Shown here piece after piece: positions 54,663-63,928 of a DNA stretch of 64,000 bases. How positions within the stretch are numbered: position 1 is the first letter of the stretch; each line of letters starts with the position of its first letter. This stretch comes from Burkholderiales bacterium (GTDB lineage: Bacteria > Pseudomonadota > Gammaproteobacteria > Burkholderiales > Burkholderiaceae_C), in NCBI GenBank assembly GCA_947453625.1, contig CANGHK010000005.1:87473-151472 (forward strand), given 5' to 3'. A model generated the notes under the pieces. That model was given only the letters and a program-made list of their open reading frames with translations. It ran no database searches and was not told the DNA's origin. A program made the position numbers and the translations under genes.

Positions 54663-55514
54663 ATGTTCAACCTGATGAAGACGGCCATCCTGATGGCCGC
54701 CATCACTGCCCTGTTCATGCTGATCGGCCGCTGGATGGGCGGCCAGGCCGGCATGATGCTGGCGCTGGTGGTGGCCATAGGCATGAATTTCTTCAGCTAT
54801 TGGTTTTCCGACCAGATCGTGCTGAAGATGTACAGCGCCCGCGAAGTCGACGACAGCACGGCGCCGCAGTTCGTCGGCATGGTGCGCGAGCTGGCCCAAC
54901 GCGCCGGCCTGCCCATGCCCAAGGTCTACCTGATCGACGAGGACGCGCCCAATGCCTTCGCCACTGGCCGCAACCCCGAGCATGCGGCGGTGGCCGCGAC
55001 CACCGGCATCATCCGGTCCTTGAGCGCGCGCGAGTTGCGCGGCGTGATGGCGCATGAGTTGGCCCATGTCAAGCACCGCGACATCCTGCTGTCGACGATC
55101 AGCGCGACGATGGCCGGCGCGATCGGCATGCTGGCCAATTTCGGCATGATGTTCGGCGGCGGTCGCGACAGCGAGGGCCGTCCCGCCAATCCGATAGCCG
55201 GCATCCTGGTGGCGATCCTGGCACCGCTGGCGGCAAGCCTGATCCAGATGGCGATCAGCCGGGCGCGCGAGTTCGAGGCCGACCGGGGCGGCGCCGAGAT
55301 CTCCGGCGATCCGGCCGCGTTGGCCTCGGCGCTGGAAAAGATCCACGCCCTGGCCCAGGGCATTGCGCTGCCTGCCGCCGAGCGCCACCCCGAGACGGCG
55401 CAGATGATGATCATGAACCCGCTGTCGGCCGGTGGCCTGCGCGGCCTGTTCTCGACCCACCCGGCCACCGAGGAGCGGGTGGCCGCGCTGATGGCCATGG
55501 CTCGCGGCACCTGA
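54663..55514 (+). CDS. htpX: Membrane zinc protease HtpX
   Basis: A 283-residue M48-family endopeptidase for quality control of membrane proteins. Two N-terminal membrane segments (about 6-25 and 32-50) precede the cytoplasmic catalytic domain with [10 protein letters not shown] (HExxH zinc motif near residue 136). Further hydrophobic segments follow (about 150-170 and 180-200), then the zinc-ligand Glu in [12 protein letters not shown]. It is 117 bases downstream of fmt and on the same strand. Confidence 0.95.
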   Translation: MFNLMKTAILMAAITALFMLIGRWMGGQAGMMLALVVAIGMNFFSYWFSDQIVLKMYSAREVDDSTAPQFVGMVRELAQRAGLPMPKVYLIDEDAPNAFATGRNPEHAAVAATTGIIRSLSARELRGVMAHELAHVKHRDILLSTISATMAGAIGMLANFGMMFGGGRDSEGRPANPIAGILVAILAPLAASLIQMAISRAREFEADRGGAEISGDPAALASALEKIHALAQGIALPAAERHPETAQMMIMNPLSAGGLRGLFSTHPATEERVAALMAMARGT

Positions 55515-55590
55515 TCCGCAAGCCTGAAGCGCTTGGCGCCGGCCGCGGCGCCGCCTCAAGTCCGGCGCCCGCGCGGCCGATATCCGCTGC

Positions 55591-55971
55591 ATGCGCCGCC
55601 TGTTCGCCTTCCTGCCGCTGTGCGTCTTGTCGTGCGCCCTGCTGTTGCCAGGCTGCGACCAGTTGGGCATCGAGTCGACTGCCGCCGTGACCGCGCGCAA
55701 AGAGGCCGATGGCAAGGCCGTCGGTGGCGCCTGCCGCCATGCCGGCCGCGCGATCGAGGACTGCTATGCACTCAACAAGCGCGCCGACAAGGCCGCGATC
55801 TACGCCGGCTGGCGCGAGATGAGCGAGTACATGCGGGAGAACAAGCTCGAGCCGGTGGCACCGGTGTTCAAGTCAGACGGATCTGAACTGCCGGGGCCGG
55901 CCGCCGTCGTGACCGAAGCCGCCGATGGGTCAGCCCAGCCCGCGCGCCCGGCCAGGCGCAAGCTGCATTGA
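55591..55971 (+). CDS. Predicted small lipoprotein
   Basis: A 126-residue protein with a lipoprotein signal (MRRLFAFLPLCVLSCALLLP, lipobox LPGC). The mature part has a Cys pair (GACRHAGRAIEDCYAL) and a helical stretch (DKAAIYAGWREMSEYMRENK), then a Pro/Ala-rich tail. I recognise no named family, though similar proteins occur in Comamonadaceae. It follows htpX by 76 bases and is convergent with ttcA. Confidence 0.75.
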   Translation: MRRLFAFLPLCVLSCALLLPGCDQLGIESTAAVTARKEADGKAVGGACRHAGRAIEDCYALNKRADKAAIYAGWREMSEYMRENKLEPVAPVFKSDGSELPGPAAVVTEAADGSAQPARPARRKLH

Positions 55972-55998
55972 GCGCTCAGCCCGCGCCGCAGAGGGCAC

Positions 55999-56041
55999 GG
56001 GCCTTCGTAGGCGCAAGGCCCTGCGCAGGCAGGCCCTTGCG
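55999..56041. terminator. Overlapping hairpins between convergent genes
   Basis: GGGCCTT (55999-56005) pairs with AAGGCCC (56015-56021), and alternatively CGCAAGG (56012-56018) with CCTTGCG (56035-56041). The two structures exclude each other. The position between convergent genes fits a bidirectional terminator, but T-runs are missing. Confidence 0.35.
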
Positions 56042-56055
56042 TCCGACTCAGACTC

Positions 56056-57006
56056 TCAGCCGCCGTCGCGCCGGGGATGGAGCGAGATCACCTGCGGCGC
56101 CGCGCCCGCCGCCGGGCCGCAGGCCTCGTCGTCGTCGAAGGCCTTGTCGCCCGACGGGTCGGGCTGGCCGGTGGGCGCCAGCGTGGTGAACGGAAACAGC
56201 TTGCGGTCCGACAGGTGCGACAGCGAGATATTGCCCATCGCGCTGGCCATGTTCTCGACCCGGCCCGGGTATTGGCGCTCCCAGTCGTGGATCATCTTCT
56301 TGATCTGCACCCGCTGCAGGTTGTCCTGGCTGCCGCACAGCGTGCATGGGATGATCGGGAACTGGCGGTGTTCGGCCCAGGTCACGAGGTCGGCTTCGGC
56401 CACATAGGCCAGCGGCCGGATCACGGTGTGGCGGCCGTCGTCGCTGACCAGCTTGGGCGGCATGCCCTTGAGCCGGCTGCCGAAGAACATGTTCATCAGC
56501 AGCGTGACCACCATGTCGTCGCGGTGGTGGCCGAGCGCGATCTTGGTCGCGCCCAGTTCGCCCGCCACCCGGTAGAGGATGCCGCGCCGCAGCCGCGAGC
56601 ACAGGCTGCACATCGTCTTGCCCTCGGGCACCAGGCGGGTGACGATGCTGTAGGTGTCCTGGTTCTCGATGTGGAAGGGCACGCCGCGCGATGTCAGGTA
56701 GGCCGGCAGCACGTCGGCCGGAAAACCCGGCTGCTTCTGGTCCAGATTGACGGCGATCAGCTCGAAGCGCACCGGCGCGCGCTGCTGCAGACTGAGCAGG
56801 ATGTCGAGCAGGGCGTAGCTGTCCTTGCCGCCGGACAGGCAGACCATCACCCGGTCGCCGTCCTCGATCATGTTGAAGTCCACGCTGGCCTGCCCGACCT
56901 GGCGGTGCAGCCGCTTGCTGAGCTTGTTCATCTCGAAAGCCTGCTTGCGGGCGCGGGTTTCGGCGCCGGTCTCGGCGCCGACGACTTGGTCGATGGCGGG
57001 GTTCAA
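56056..57006 (-). CDS. ttcA: tRNA 2-thiocytidine(32) synthetase TtcA
   Basis: A 316-residue PP-loop ATPase that puts sulfur on C32 of certain tRNAs using an iron-sulfur cluster. The PP-loop is SGGKDSY. The cluster cysteines are in [11 protein letters not shown] and CTLCGSQ. The family N-terminus before [14 protein letters not shown] needs some 25 more residues than an ATG start would give. I therefore choose TTG at 57006, which overlaps the folB stop and has a strong AAGGAGGT ribosome-binding site just upstream. Confidence 0.92.
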   Translation of the reverse strand: MNPAIDQVVGAETGAETRARKQAFEMNKLSKRLHRQVGQASVDFNMIEDGDRVMVCLSGGKDSYALLDILLSLQQRAPVRFELIAVNLDQKQPGFPADVLPAYLTSRGVPFHIENQDTYSIVTRLVPEGKTMCSLCSRLRRGILYRVAGELGATKIALGHHRDDMVVTLLMNMFFGSRLKGMPPKLVSDDGRHTVIRPLAYVAEADLVTWAEHRQFPIIPCTLCGSQDNLQRVQIKKMIHDWERQYPGRVENMASAMGNISLSHLSDRKLFPFTTLAPTGQPDPSGDKAFDDDEACGPAAGAAPQVISLHPRRDGG

Positions 57007-57401
57007 ACCACCTCCTTCATGCCGAAGACCTCGCAGCCCACGGCGTCGCAATCGGGGTAGACATCGGGTTTCTCGGTGGCCACCCGGGCCGCCCGCACGC
57101 TCGGGTGGGCCAGCATCAGTCGCAGCACGTCGTCGGCCAGCGTCTCCTGCAGGTGGATATGGCCGCGCGACACCCGCTCGGCGATGCTGCGGCGGATGAA
57201 GTCGTAGTCCAGCACTTCGTCGAGCTGGTCGTGGGTCGGGGTCGATTGCGCCAGCGGCACGTAGAGGTCGACGTTGATCTTGACCCGCTGTTCGCCCTTC
57301 TTCTCGAATTCGTGCACGCCGATGTTGATCCAGACCTCGTAGTCGCGCAGGTAGAGGCGCCGGCAATCCATCAGGCTGGGGTTGGTGAGCAGGCTTTGCA
57401 T
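57003..57401 (-). CDS. folB: Dihydroneopterin aldolase FolB
   Basis: A 132-residue T-fold enzyme of folate synthesis (7,8-dihydroneopterin to 6-hydroxymethyl-dihydropterin). [20 protein letters not shown] carries the substrate-binding and N-terminal strand, DYDFIRRSI the middle helix, and [10 protein letters not shown] the conserved Glu. It is flanked by an SDR of the pteridine reductase type, 1 base upstream, and by ttcA, which overlaps its stop. All three are one minus-strand transcription unit. Confidence 0.93.
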   Translation of the reverse strand: MQSLLTNPSLMDCRRLYLRDYEVWINIGVHEFEKKGEQRVKINVDLYVPLAQSTPTHDQLDEVLDYDFIRRSIAERVSRGHIHLQETLADDVLRLMLAHPSVRAARVATEKPDVYPDCDAVGCEVFGMKEVV

Positions 57402-57402
57402 G

Positions 57403-58278
57403 TCAGGAGTCCTTGGCCGGGGTGGCCATCGTTTGCTGGGCCAGGAACAGCACGTCGCGCGGCTGACCCTGCAGGTGCTGTCCGCCGTCCACGACCAGGG
57501 TGTGGCCGGTGATGGCGGGGGATTCGAGCAGGAAGCGCACCGCCTGGGCGATGTCCTGCGGCGTGGACGAGCGCTGGAGCGGCGTCAGGCGGTGGGCCGC
57601 GTCGAACTCGGCTTCGTTCATCGTGCCCGAGACCAGCGTGACGCCTGGCGAGACGCCGCAGACGCGTACGCGCGGCGCCAGCGCCTGGGCCAGCATCACG
57701 GTGGCTTCGGCCAGCGCGGCCTTGCTCAGCGTGTAAGAGAAGTAGTCGGGGTTGGGATTGACCAGTTTCTGGTCGAGCAGGTTGACGACGCAGCCCGTGG
57801 CCGGATCTTCCCCCCGCGCCAGCAGGTGGGCGTGCAGCGCGCGGGCCAGCAGCACGGCGGGCGCGGTGTTGCTGCGCCAGGCACGGTCCATGGCCTGGCT
57901 GGAAAAGCTCGCCACGCTGTCGTACTCGAAGGACGATGCGTTGTTGACCACCGCGTCGAGCCGGCCCAACGCCGCCACGGCGGCGGGCACCAGACCCTCG
58001 CAGTCGGCCTCGACGGCCAGGTCGGCGCCCAGCACCTGCGCCTGGGCCCCCAGGGCGCGGGCCTCGCAGGCGGTGGCCTCGGCATCGGCCAGCGAGGCCG
58101 CGCCGCCGCGGCAGTGCAGCACCAGATCCCAGCCATGGCGGGCCAGCTCGAGCGTGATGACACGGCCGATGCGGCGCGCCGCGCCGGTGACCAGCGCCAC
58201 AGGACGGGGCGGCGTTCGCGCCGCGGACCTGGACTGAGGCGGCGCGGCCGCGGGCGATGACGGGGGGTAGGGCAACAT
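57403..58278 (-). CDS. SDR oxidoreductase, pteridine reductase/FolM-like
   Basis: A 291-residue short-chain dehydrogenase. The cofactor motif is TGAARRIGRVI, where the Arg-Arg replaces the usual G-x-G-I-G start, as in pteridine reductases and FolM (dihydromonapterin reductase), giving NADPH preference. NNASSFEYD and the catalytic YTLSK follow. Being directly upstream of folB supports a pterin substrate. The first 27 residues are a Pro/Ser/Ala-rich tail. Only 18 bases separate its start from the divergent methyltransferase gene. Confidence 0.85.
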   Translation of the reverse strand: MLPYPPSSPAAAPPQSRSAARTPPRPVALVTGAARRIGRVITLELARHGWDLVLHCRGGAASLADAEATACEARALGAQAQVLGADLAVEADCEGLVPAAVAALGRLDAVVNNASSFEYDSVASFSSQAMDRAWRSNTAPAVLLARALHAHLLARGEDPATGCVVNLLDQKLVNPNPDYFSYTLSKAALAEATVMLAQALAPRVRVCGVSPGVTLVSGTMNEAEFDAAHRLTPLQRSSTPQDIAQAVRFLLESPAITGHTLVVDGGQHLQGQPRDVLFLAQQTMATPAKDS

Positions 58279-58284
58279 GGTTTC

Positions 58285-58290
58285 TACAAT
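58285..58290 (+). promoter_or_regulatory. -10 box placing the start of transcription at the MidA-like ATG
   Basis: TACAAT ends 6 bases before the ATG at 58297, so the predicted first transcribed base would be the A of the start codon and the mRNA leaderless. The -35 region would lie in the divergent SDR gene and is not clear. Confidence 0.35.
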
Positions 58291-58296
58291 GCCGGG

Positions 58297-59460
58297 ATGG
58301 CCCGGACCTCAGACACGACACCCGACGACGCCGGGCCAACGGGCAGTGTAGCCAGCGACCTGGACGGCGTGATCCGCCAGGCCATCGCCGAGCGCGGCGG
58401 CTGGCTGGCTTTCGACGCCTTCATGGCCTTGGCGCTGTACCAGCCTGGGCTGGGCTATTACGCGAACCACCGCCGCAAGTTCGGCAGCATGCCGTCGTCG
58501 GGCAGTGATTTCGTCACCGCGCCAGAGTTGTCGCCGCTGTTCGCGCGCGCGCTGGCGGTGCAGGTGGCGCAGGCGCTGGGGGCGGGCGGCAGCGCGCGGC
58601 TGATGGAGTTCGGCGCCGGCTCGGGCGCGCTGGCCGCCGGCCTGATCGACGCGCTGGACGCTGCGGGTGTGCCTCTCGAGCAGTACGCCATCGTCGACCT
58701 GTCGGGCACGCTGCGCCAGCGCCAGCAGGCCAGGCTGGCGCGTTTCGGCGATCGGGTGCAGTGGCTGGACGCGCTGCCCCTGGCCTTCGACGGCGTCGTG
58801 CTGGGCAACGAACTGCTCGACGCGATGCCGGTGCAACTGCTGGCCTTCGACGGCCAGGACTGGTTCGAGCGCGGCGTGGCGGTCGATGACGGCTCTACCA
58901 ACCCAGCCCCCAACGCCGCCCCGCGCTTCGTCTGGCAAGACCGGCCGACGCTGTTGCGCCCGCCGCTCGACGCTGCTTTCGTACCGGGCAGCGTCACCGA
59001 GATCCACCCCCAGGCCGAGGCTTTCATCGCCACGCTGGCCAGCATGCTGAGGCGCGGGGTGGCGATCTTCATCGACTACGGCTTCCCGGAAGCCGAGTTC
59101 TACCTGCCGCAGCGCCATGGCGGCACGCTGATGTGCCACCAGGCGCACCGCGCCGACGCCGATCCGCTGGTCGACGTCGGCGCCAAGGACATCACCGCCC
59201 ATGTCAATTTCAGCGGCATCGCGCTGGCCGGGCAGAACGCCGGGCTGGAGGTGATCGGCTACACCTCGCAGGCACGCTTCCTGATCAACTGCGGCCTGGT
59301 GGACCTGCTCGAAGCCGCCAGCCTGGCCGAGCGGGCGATGGCGCAGAAGCTCATCAACGAGCATGAGATGGGCGAGTTGTTCAAGGTCATCGCCTTCTCG
59401 TGCGGCGTGCAGTTCGACCCGCTGGGCTTTGCCCAGGGCGACCGCACGCACCGGCTGTGA
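58297..59460 (+). CDS. SAM-dependent methyltransferase, MidA/NDUFAF7 family
   Basis: A 387-residue methyltransferase of the family whose mitochondrial member (NDUFAF7) methylates an arginine of complex I subunit NDUFS2. The SAM motif is EFGAGSGALA; QPGLGYYANHRRKFG and GSDFVTAPELSPLFA at the N-terminus and DYGFPEAEFYLPQRHGGTLMCHQAHRA in two parts are family signatures. Bacterial function is not proven. The next gene is DUF2905. A -10 box lies just upstream, suggesting a leaderless message. Confidence 0.9.
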   Translation: MARTSDTTPDDAGPTGSVASDLDGVIRQAIAERGGWLAFDAFMALALYQPGLGYYANHRRKFGSMPSSGSDFVTAPELSPLFARALAVQVAQALGAGGSARLMEFGAGSGALAAGLIDALDAAGVPLEQYAIVDLSGTLRQRQQARLARFGDRVQWLDALPLAFDGVVLGNELLDAMPVQLLAFDGQDWFERGVAVDDGSTNPAPNAAPRFVWQDRPTLLRPPLDAAFVPGSVTEIHPQAEAFIATLASMLRRGVAIFIDYGFPEAEFYLPQRHGGTLMCHQAHRADADPLVDVGAKDITAHVNFSGIALAGQNAGLEVIGYTSQARFLINCGLVDLLEAASLAERAMAQKLINEHEMGELFKVIAFSCGVQFDPLGFAQGDRTHRL

Positions 59461-59473
59461 GGCTGGCCCGACG

Positions 59474-59665
59474 ATGCGCTGGATGATCCTGTTTTTCCTG
59501 CTGCTGATCCTGTTTGGCGGCCTGCGCCGCTGTCTGATGAAGGTCGGCCTGGGCCGGTTGCCGGGCGACTTCACGCTGCGTTTCCTGGGCCGAGAGTTCT
59601 ATGTGCCGCTGGCTTCCAGCCTGGTGCTGAGCTTTGTCGCGATGGCGATCGGCCATTGGTTCTGA
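59474..59665 (+). CDS. DUF2905 small membrane protein
   Basis: A 63-residue protein with two membrane segments (MILFFLLLILFGGL and LASSLVLSFVAMAIGHW) around the conserved LGRLPGDFTL and FYVPL stretches, which define DUF2905. No function is known. It starts 13 bases after the methyltransferase stop and is convergent with cca. Confidence 0.88.
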   Translation: MRWMILFFLLLILFGGLRRCLMKVGLGRLPGDFTLRFLGREFYVPLASSLVLSFVAMAIGHWF

Positions 59666-59705
59666 GCGGGTCGTCAGGCCCGCGCAGGGCCTGGCGTGGG
59701 GTGCG

Positions 59706-60941
59706 TCAGCCGGCTGGGCCGGCGCCGGCCTGTATCGCCTCGATGCGGACCTCCCGGATGCGCTCGCCTATCGCCGGTCCGCGCAGGCCGGCCGCGGCGG
59801 CCGCCTCGGCCACCCCCTGCACCGGCGCTGCCAGTGCTGCCGCCAGCGCCCGGGCCAGGCGCGGCCGCTGCGGGTAGGGAGACTCTTGCAGGCCGAGCCG
59901 GCCGCGGGCGTCGCATTCGCAGGCCAGCAGCGCCGCCTCGAAGCGCTGCGGCCGGCGCAGCGCGTCGCAGCGCTCGAACAATCGCATCAGCGCGCCCGCG
60001 TTGAAGTCGGCGCTGCGGTGGATGTTGCCGTGCTCGCGGGCGGTCAGGTCGGCGAGTTCGCGGCAGTCGCTGGGCACGCGCCAGCGCTCGCTGACCCGCC
60101 GGGCCAGCCTGGCGCTGCGGGCCTCGTGGCCGATATGGCGCGGCAAGTCCTCGGCCGGCGTCGTGCCCTTGCCCAGGTCGTGGCACAGGCAGGCATAGCG
60201 CACCGCCAGCGGCGCGTCCAGCCTGGCGGCCATTTGAAGCACCATCATCAGGTGCACGCCGGTGTCGATCTCGGGGTGGTGGGACGTCGGCTGCGGCACG
60301 CCCCACAACCGGTCCACCTCGGGCAGCAGCCGCGCCAGCGCGCCGCAGCCGCGCAGCACCTCGAACAGGCGCTCGGGACATGCCTCCATCAAGCCGCGCG
60401 ACAGTTCTTGCCAGACGCGCTCGGGCACCAGCGCGTCGACCTCGCCGTCGTCGACCATGGTCGACAGCAAGGCCTGGGTTTCCGGCGCGACCGAAAAATC
60501 GGGAAAACGCGCCGCCAGCCTGGCGATTCGCAGCAGGCGCACCGGGTCCTCGACAAAGGCCGGGCCGACATGACGCAGCACCCGCGCGGCCAGGTCGCGC
60601 TGGCCGCCGAAGGGGTCGGTCAGTTCGCCGGTCGACGGGTCTTGCGCGATCGCGTTGATCGTCAGGTCGCGCCGACCGAGATCCTCTTCCAGCGTGACCT
60701 CGGGCGAGGCCATCACGACAAAACCCTGGTAGCCGCGGCCGGACTTGCGCTCGGTGCGGGCCAGCGCGTATTCCTCTTTGCTGCGGGGGTGCAGAAAGAC
60801 CGGAAAGTCGCGCCCGACCGGGGTGTAGCCGGCCTTGGCCATGGCTTCGGGCGTGCTGCCCACCACCACCCAGTCACGGTCGCCCTGCGCCCTGCCGAGC
60901 AGCCGGTCCCGCACCGCCCCGCCGACCAGGTAGCACTTCAT
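59706..60941 (-). CDS. cca: Multifunctional CCA-adding tRNA nucleotidyltransferase
   Basis: A 411-residue class II enzyme that builds or repairs the CCA end of tRNAs. The nucleotidyltransferase motif LVGGAVRDRLLG is at the N-terminus, followed by the metal-binding DWVVVG and the RRDLTINAIA motif. An HD phosphohydrolase domain follows (HPEIDTGVHLMM; CHDLGKG), as in E. coli-type multifunctional CCA enzymes. It overlaps the NDUFA9-like gene stop by 4 bases (ATGA) in a minus-strand operon with the lytic transglycosylase. Confidence 0.94.
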   Translation of the reverse strand: MKCYLVGGAVRDRLLGRAQGDRDWVVVGSTPEAMAKAGYTPVGRDFPVFLHPRSKEEYALARTERKSGRGYQGFVVMASPEVTLEEDLGRRDLTINAIAQDPSTGELTDPFGGQRDLAARVLRHVGPAFVEDPVRLLRIARLAARFPDFSVAPETQALLSTMVDDGEVDALVPERVWQELSRGLMEACPERLFEVLRGCGALARLLPEVDRLWGVPQPTSHHPEIDTGVHLMMVLQMAARLDAPLAVRYACLCHDLGKGTTPAEDLPRHIGHEARSARLARRVSERWRVPSDCRELADLTAREHGNIHRSADFNAGALMRLFERCDALRRPQRFEAALLACECDARGRLGLQESPYPQRPRLARALAAALAAPVQGVAEAAAAAGLRGPAIGERIREVRIEAIQAGAGPAG

Positions 60942-61864
60942 CGGCGGCGTGGGTCGGGCGGGCTGAAATGCGCCGCCAGCTTGGCCAGCGAGACCGGTGT
61001 GATGCCCAGCGACGCCAGCCCGGGCAGCGTGCCGCTCGCCACGTTGGGCACCCGCATCGACAACACGTTGTCGCGCGACATCAGCGGCTCACCCGGCATC
61101 AGCCCCATCGCGGCGGCCTGCAGCATGCCGACGAACTCGGGCAGCGCCAGCACCGGCCGCCGGCAGCCGGCCATCTCGCCCACCCGCTGCACGGTCTGCG
61201 CCAGCGTCAGCACCTCGGGCCCGGCGCATTCGATCACCGGGCCTGGGTGTTGCGGCAGTGCCAGGCTGTTGACCACGGCCTGCGCCACGTCGCCCACCCA
61301 GACCGGCTGGAAGCGGGCGCCGGCCCCGGCCAGCGGCAGCACCGGGAACACTTTTTGCAGCGACGCGAACAAGTTGGTGAAGCGGTCTTCGGCGCCGAAG
61401 ATCACCGACGGCCGCAGCAGCGTGATATCCAAGCCCTGCTGCTGCGCCGCCTGCTGCCACACCGCCTCGCCAGCGGCCTTGCTGCGCAGGTAGTGGGACG
61501 GCGCGTCGGCCGCCACGCCCAGCGCGCTGACCTGCACCACGCGCATGACCCCGGCCGCCACGCAGCCTGCCGCCAGCGTGCGTTGCAACTGCACATGCAC
61601 GCGCTCGAAATCAGCCTTGCTGCCATGCAGGATGGCCACCAGTTGCACCAGCGCATCGGCCCCGGCCAGCAGGCCGCGCAGCGCTGCCGGGTCGTGCACA
61701 TTGCATTCGACCAGGTCCACCGTGGGCAGCAGCTGTATCGCGCGCCCGCTGGCCAGGCGCCGCGTGGGCACCACCAGCCGGGTTTCGGGGTCGTGCTCGA
61801 ACAGGCGCTCGATGACGCTGCGGCCGACGAAGCCGGTGCCGCCGGTGATGACAATTTTTTTCAT
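60938..61864 (-). CDS. Complex I NDUFA9-like NAD(P)-binding protein
   Basis: A 308-residue atypical SDR. The Rossmann motif is ITGGTGFVGRSVIERL, and VQVSALGVAADAPSHYLRSK has the S-x-n-Y-x-x-x-K arrangement in NDUFA9 form. Bacterial members are annotated as complex I NDUFA9 subunit family or nucleoside-diphosphate-sugar epimerase-like; whether it binds complex I here is not known. The order slt-NDUFA9-like-cca is conserved in Burkholderiales. ATG 61864 starts 9 bases after the slt stop. Confidence 0.88.
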   Translation of the reverse strand: MKKIVITGGTGFVGRSVIERLFEHDPETRLVVPTRRLASGRAIQLLPTVDLVECNVHDPAALRGLLAGADALVQLVAILHGSKADFERVHVQLQRTLAAGCVAAGVMRVVQVSALGVAADAPSHYLRSKAAGEAVWQQAAQQQGLDITLLRPSVIFGAEDRFTNLFASLQKVFPVLPLAGAGARFQPVWVGDVAQAVVNSLALPQHPGPVIECAGPEVLTLAQTVQRVGEMAGCRRPVLALPEFVGMLQAAAMGLMPGEPLMSRDNVLSMRVPNVASGTLPGLASLGITPVSLAKLAAHFSPPDPRRR

Positions 61865-61873
61865 GCGGGCCCT

Positions 61874-63928
61874 TCAGGGCAATTCGGTGTTGGGGGTGGT
61901 GGCGCCGGCGTCGCGCGGGCCTATGCCTGGCCCCAGGCGCGGCCGCAGGACCGGCGGCTTCTGGCCGTCGAGCAGCGCGCTGTAGATGGCCGCATTGGAC
62001 AGCACCTTCTTGACATAGTCCCGGGTCTCGTTGAACGGGATGTTCTCGGCCCAGACCGCGGTCTCGAGCACCGGCCCCTCGCGCCAGCGGCGCGGCCGGC
62101 CCGGGCCGGCGTTGTAGGCGGCGGCGGCCATGGCCTGCGAGCCGCCCAGGTCGTCGAGCACCATCTTCAGGTAGCTGGTGCCCAGCCTGAGGTTGACCTG
62201 CGGGTCGCTGATCTGCTCGGGGTTGCGCCAGTCGAGTCCGATTTTCTTGGCCACCCATTTGGCGGTGGTCGGCATCACCTGCATCAGCCCGGCTGCGCCC
62301 ACGCCGGAGCGCAGCTGCGGCATGAAGCGGGTTTCCTGCCGGATCAGGCCGAACACCAGCGCCGGCTCCAGCCCGGCGGCGTTGGCCGCCTGGGTGATCT
62401 CGGCGGCGTAAGGCATGGGGTAGCGCAAGCCGGTGTCGACCTCGCCGCGGCTGCGTTCGGCGGTGTTGATGCACAGCTGCCAGTCGCTGCGCTCGCAGGC
62501 CAGGCGGGCGGCGGCCAGCAGCGCGCGGTCGTCCAGCCCGCGCAGCGTGAAGTTCCACTCGCGTCTGGCCTCGTCGCGCAGCCCCAGGTCGGCCAGCAGC
62601 AGCGCGCGGGCCAGGCCGGGGCTGGTCTTGGCGGCATCGCGCTCGGCCGCGCTGGCCGGCGCGGGCGCGGCGGGCCATGGCGGCACGCGGCCCAGGTCCT
62701 CGGCGGCCAGCAGAGCGTAGAAGCCCAGCCCGCCGGCGATCGTGTCGAACAGGCGCCTCGCCTCGGCGCGCCTGGACTCGCCGTCGGCGCCGTCCCTGGC
62801 CTGGGCCTGCACGGCTCTAGCCCGCCAGTAGACCCAGGCCGGATCGCGCTGTTCGGCGGTGCTCATCGCCTCGATCAACTGCTGTACCAGCGGCCAGCGC
62901 CGCGCTGGCGCGGCGTTGCGCAGCGTGGCGCGCACGCCCCAGGCCAGGGTGTCGTCGCTCCAGCCGGGGTGACGGGCCTCGTCGCCGCGCAGGCCGGCCA
63001 GCCCGCGTTGGTAGAGCGCCGCCGCGTCGGGCGAGAGCTTGAACGCGGCCTGCCGGCCGGCATAGGCCCAGCCCCACCCAGCCAGCGCCGGCAGCAGGCC
63101 CAGCCTGCCGCTGTCGAGCGCGGCGCTGGCCGCGTCGGTGTCTGTCGCGGCCAGCCGCATCACCGCCAGCAGCCGCAACTCCTGCGCATGCCGGGTGCTG
63201 CCGCTGGGGCTTTCGGTGTGCCTGCGCATGTAGCGGGCCGGGTTGTCCATGGCGTCACCGGCCTCGCGGGCCACGGCGTTGCCGAGCATACCGGCCGCTG
63301 CCTTGGCCGCGGCCGGCCGCTGGGCCTCGATCGCCAGCCGCGCCTTGTGCCAGACATCGTCGGCCGTGAAACGCTTGGCATCGACCATCGCGGTGGCCAG
63401 CAGGTTGCAGCCGTCGTCCAGTTCCTTCTGGGCGAACCAGGCGCCGCGGGCGGCGTCGCGCACGTCGCGGCCGGCCAGGTGCTCGGTGAACAGCCACCAG
63501 CAAATGACTTCTCGGTCATCGTTCATCCTGAAGCGCGGGTAGTCGCGTGCCAGCGCGGGCCAGTCGCGGCGTTTACCCAGTTCCAGCAGCCAGTCGTTGC
63601 GCAGCCTGTCCTCGACATAGCTGCCGCTCCAGCGGACGTAAAAGGCTTCGACCTCGTCGGCCTGGGCCTCGGTCAGGCGGTTGCTCAGGTCCCAGTATTC
63701 GACCCAGGGCGTCAGCGGATGCTGCCCGGCCTGCATCGCGGCGCGCGCTGCAGCCAGGCGGTTGCGGTCGTGCTTGCGCGCTGCGTCGCGGGCCTCGACC
63801 ACGGTGGTGTCGAGTTTGCTGTTCTGGGCGACCGCGCTGAGGGGCAGTGCCAAGCCGGCGGCGGCAAGCAGGCCGGCGGCCAAGCGGGCCAGCGTCAAGG
63901 TGCGGAACAAGGAGAGCAAGCCAGTCAT
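61874..63928 (-). CDS. slt: Soluble lytic transglycosylase (Slt family)
   Basis: A 684-residue periplasmic enzyme that cleaves peptidoglycan to 1,6-anhydro products. The signal peptide is at residues about 1-36 (ending LSAVAQ). A long superhelical U/L domain runs to about residue 480. The C-terminal SLT domain has FGLIRQETRFMP with the catalytic Glu, then GVGAAGLMQVMPTTAKWVA and YNAGPGRPRRW. ATG 63928 gives the signal; the open frame reaches 63988 through a GTG, near the window edge. It is first in the operon with the NDUFA9-like gene and cca. Confidence 0.93.
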   Translation of the reverse strand: MTGLLSLFRTLTLARLAAGLLAAAGLALPLSAVAQNSKLDTTVVEARDAARKHDRNRLAAARAAMQAGQHPLTPWVEYWDLSNRLTEAQADEVEAFYVRWSGSYVEDRLRNDWLLELGKRRDWPALARDYPRFRMNDDREVICWWLFTEHLAGRDVRDAARGAWFAQKELDDGCNLLATAMVDAKRFTADDVWHKARLAIEAQRPAAAKAAAGMLGNAVAREAGDAMDNPARYMRRHTESPSGSTRHAQELRLLAVMRLAATDTDAASAALDSGRLGLLPALAGWGWAYAGRQAAFKLSPDAAALYQRGLAGLRGDEARHPGWSDDTLAWGVRATLRNAAPARRWPLVQQLIEAMSTAEQRDPAWVYWRARAVQAQARDGADGESRRAEARRLFDTIAGGLGFYALLAAEDLGRVPPWPAAPAPASAAERDAAKTSPGLARALLLADLGLRDEARREWNFTLRGLDDRALLAAARLACERSDWQLCINTAERSRGEVDTGLRYPMPYAAEITQAANAAGLEPALVFGLIRQETRFMPQLRSGVGAAGLMQVMPTTAKWVAKKIGLDWRNPEQISDPQVNLRLGTSYLKMVLDDLGGSQAMAAAAYNAGPGRPRRWREGPVLETAVWAENIPFNETRDYVKKVLSNAAIYSALLDGQKPPVLRPRLGPGIGPRDAGATTPNTELP

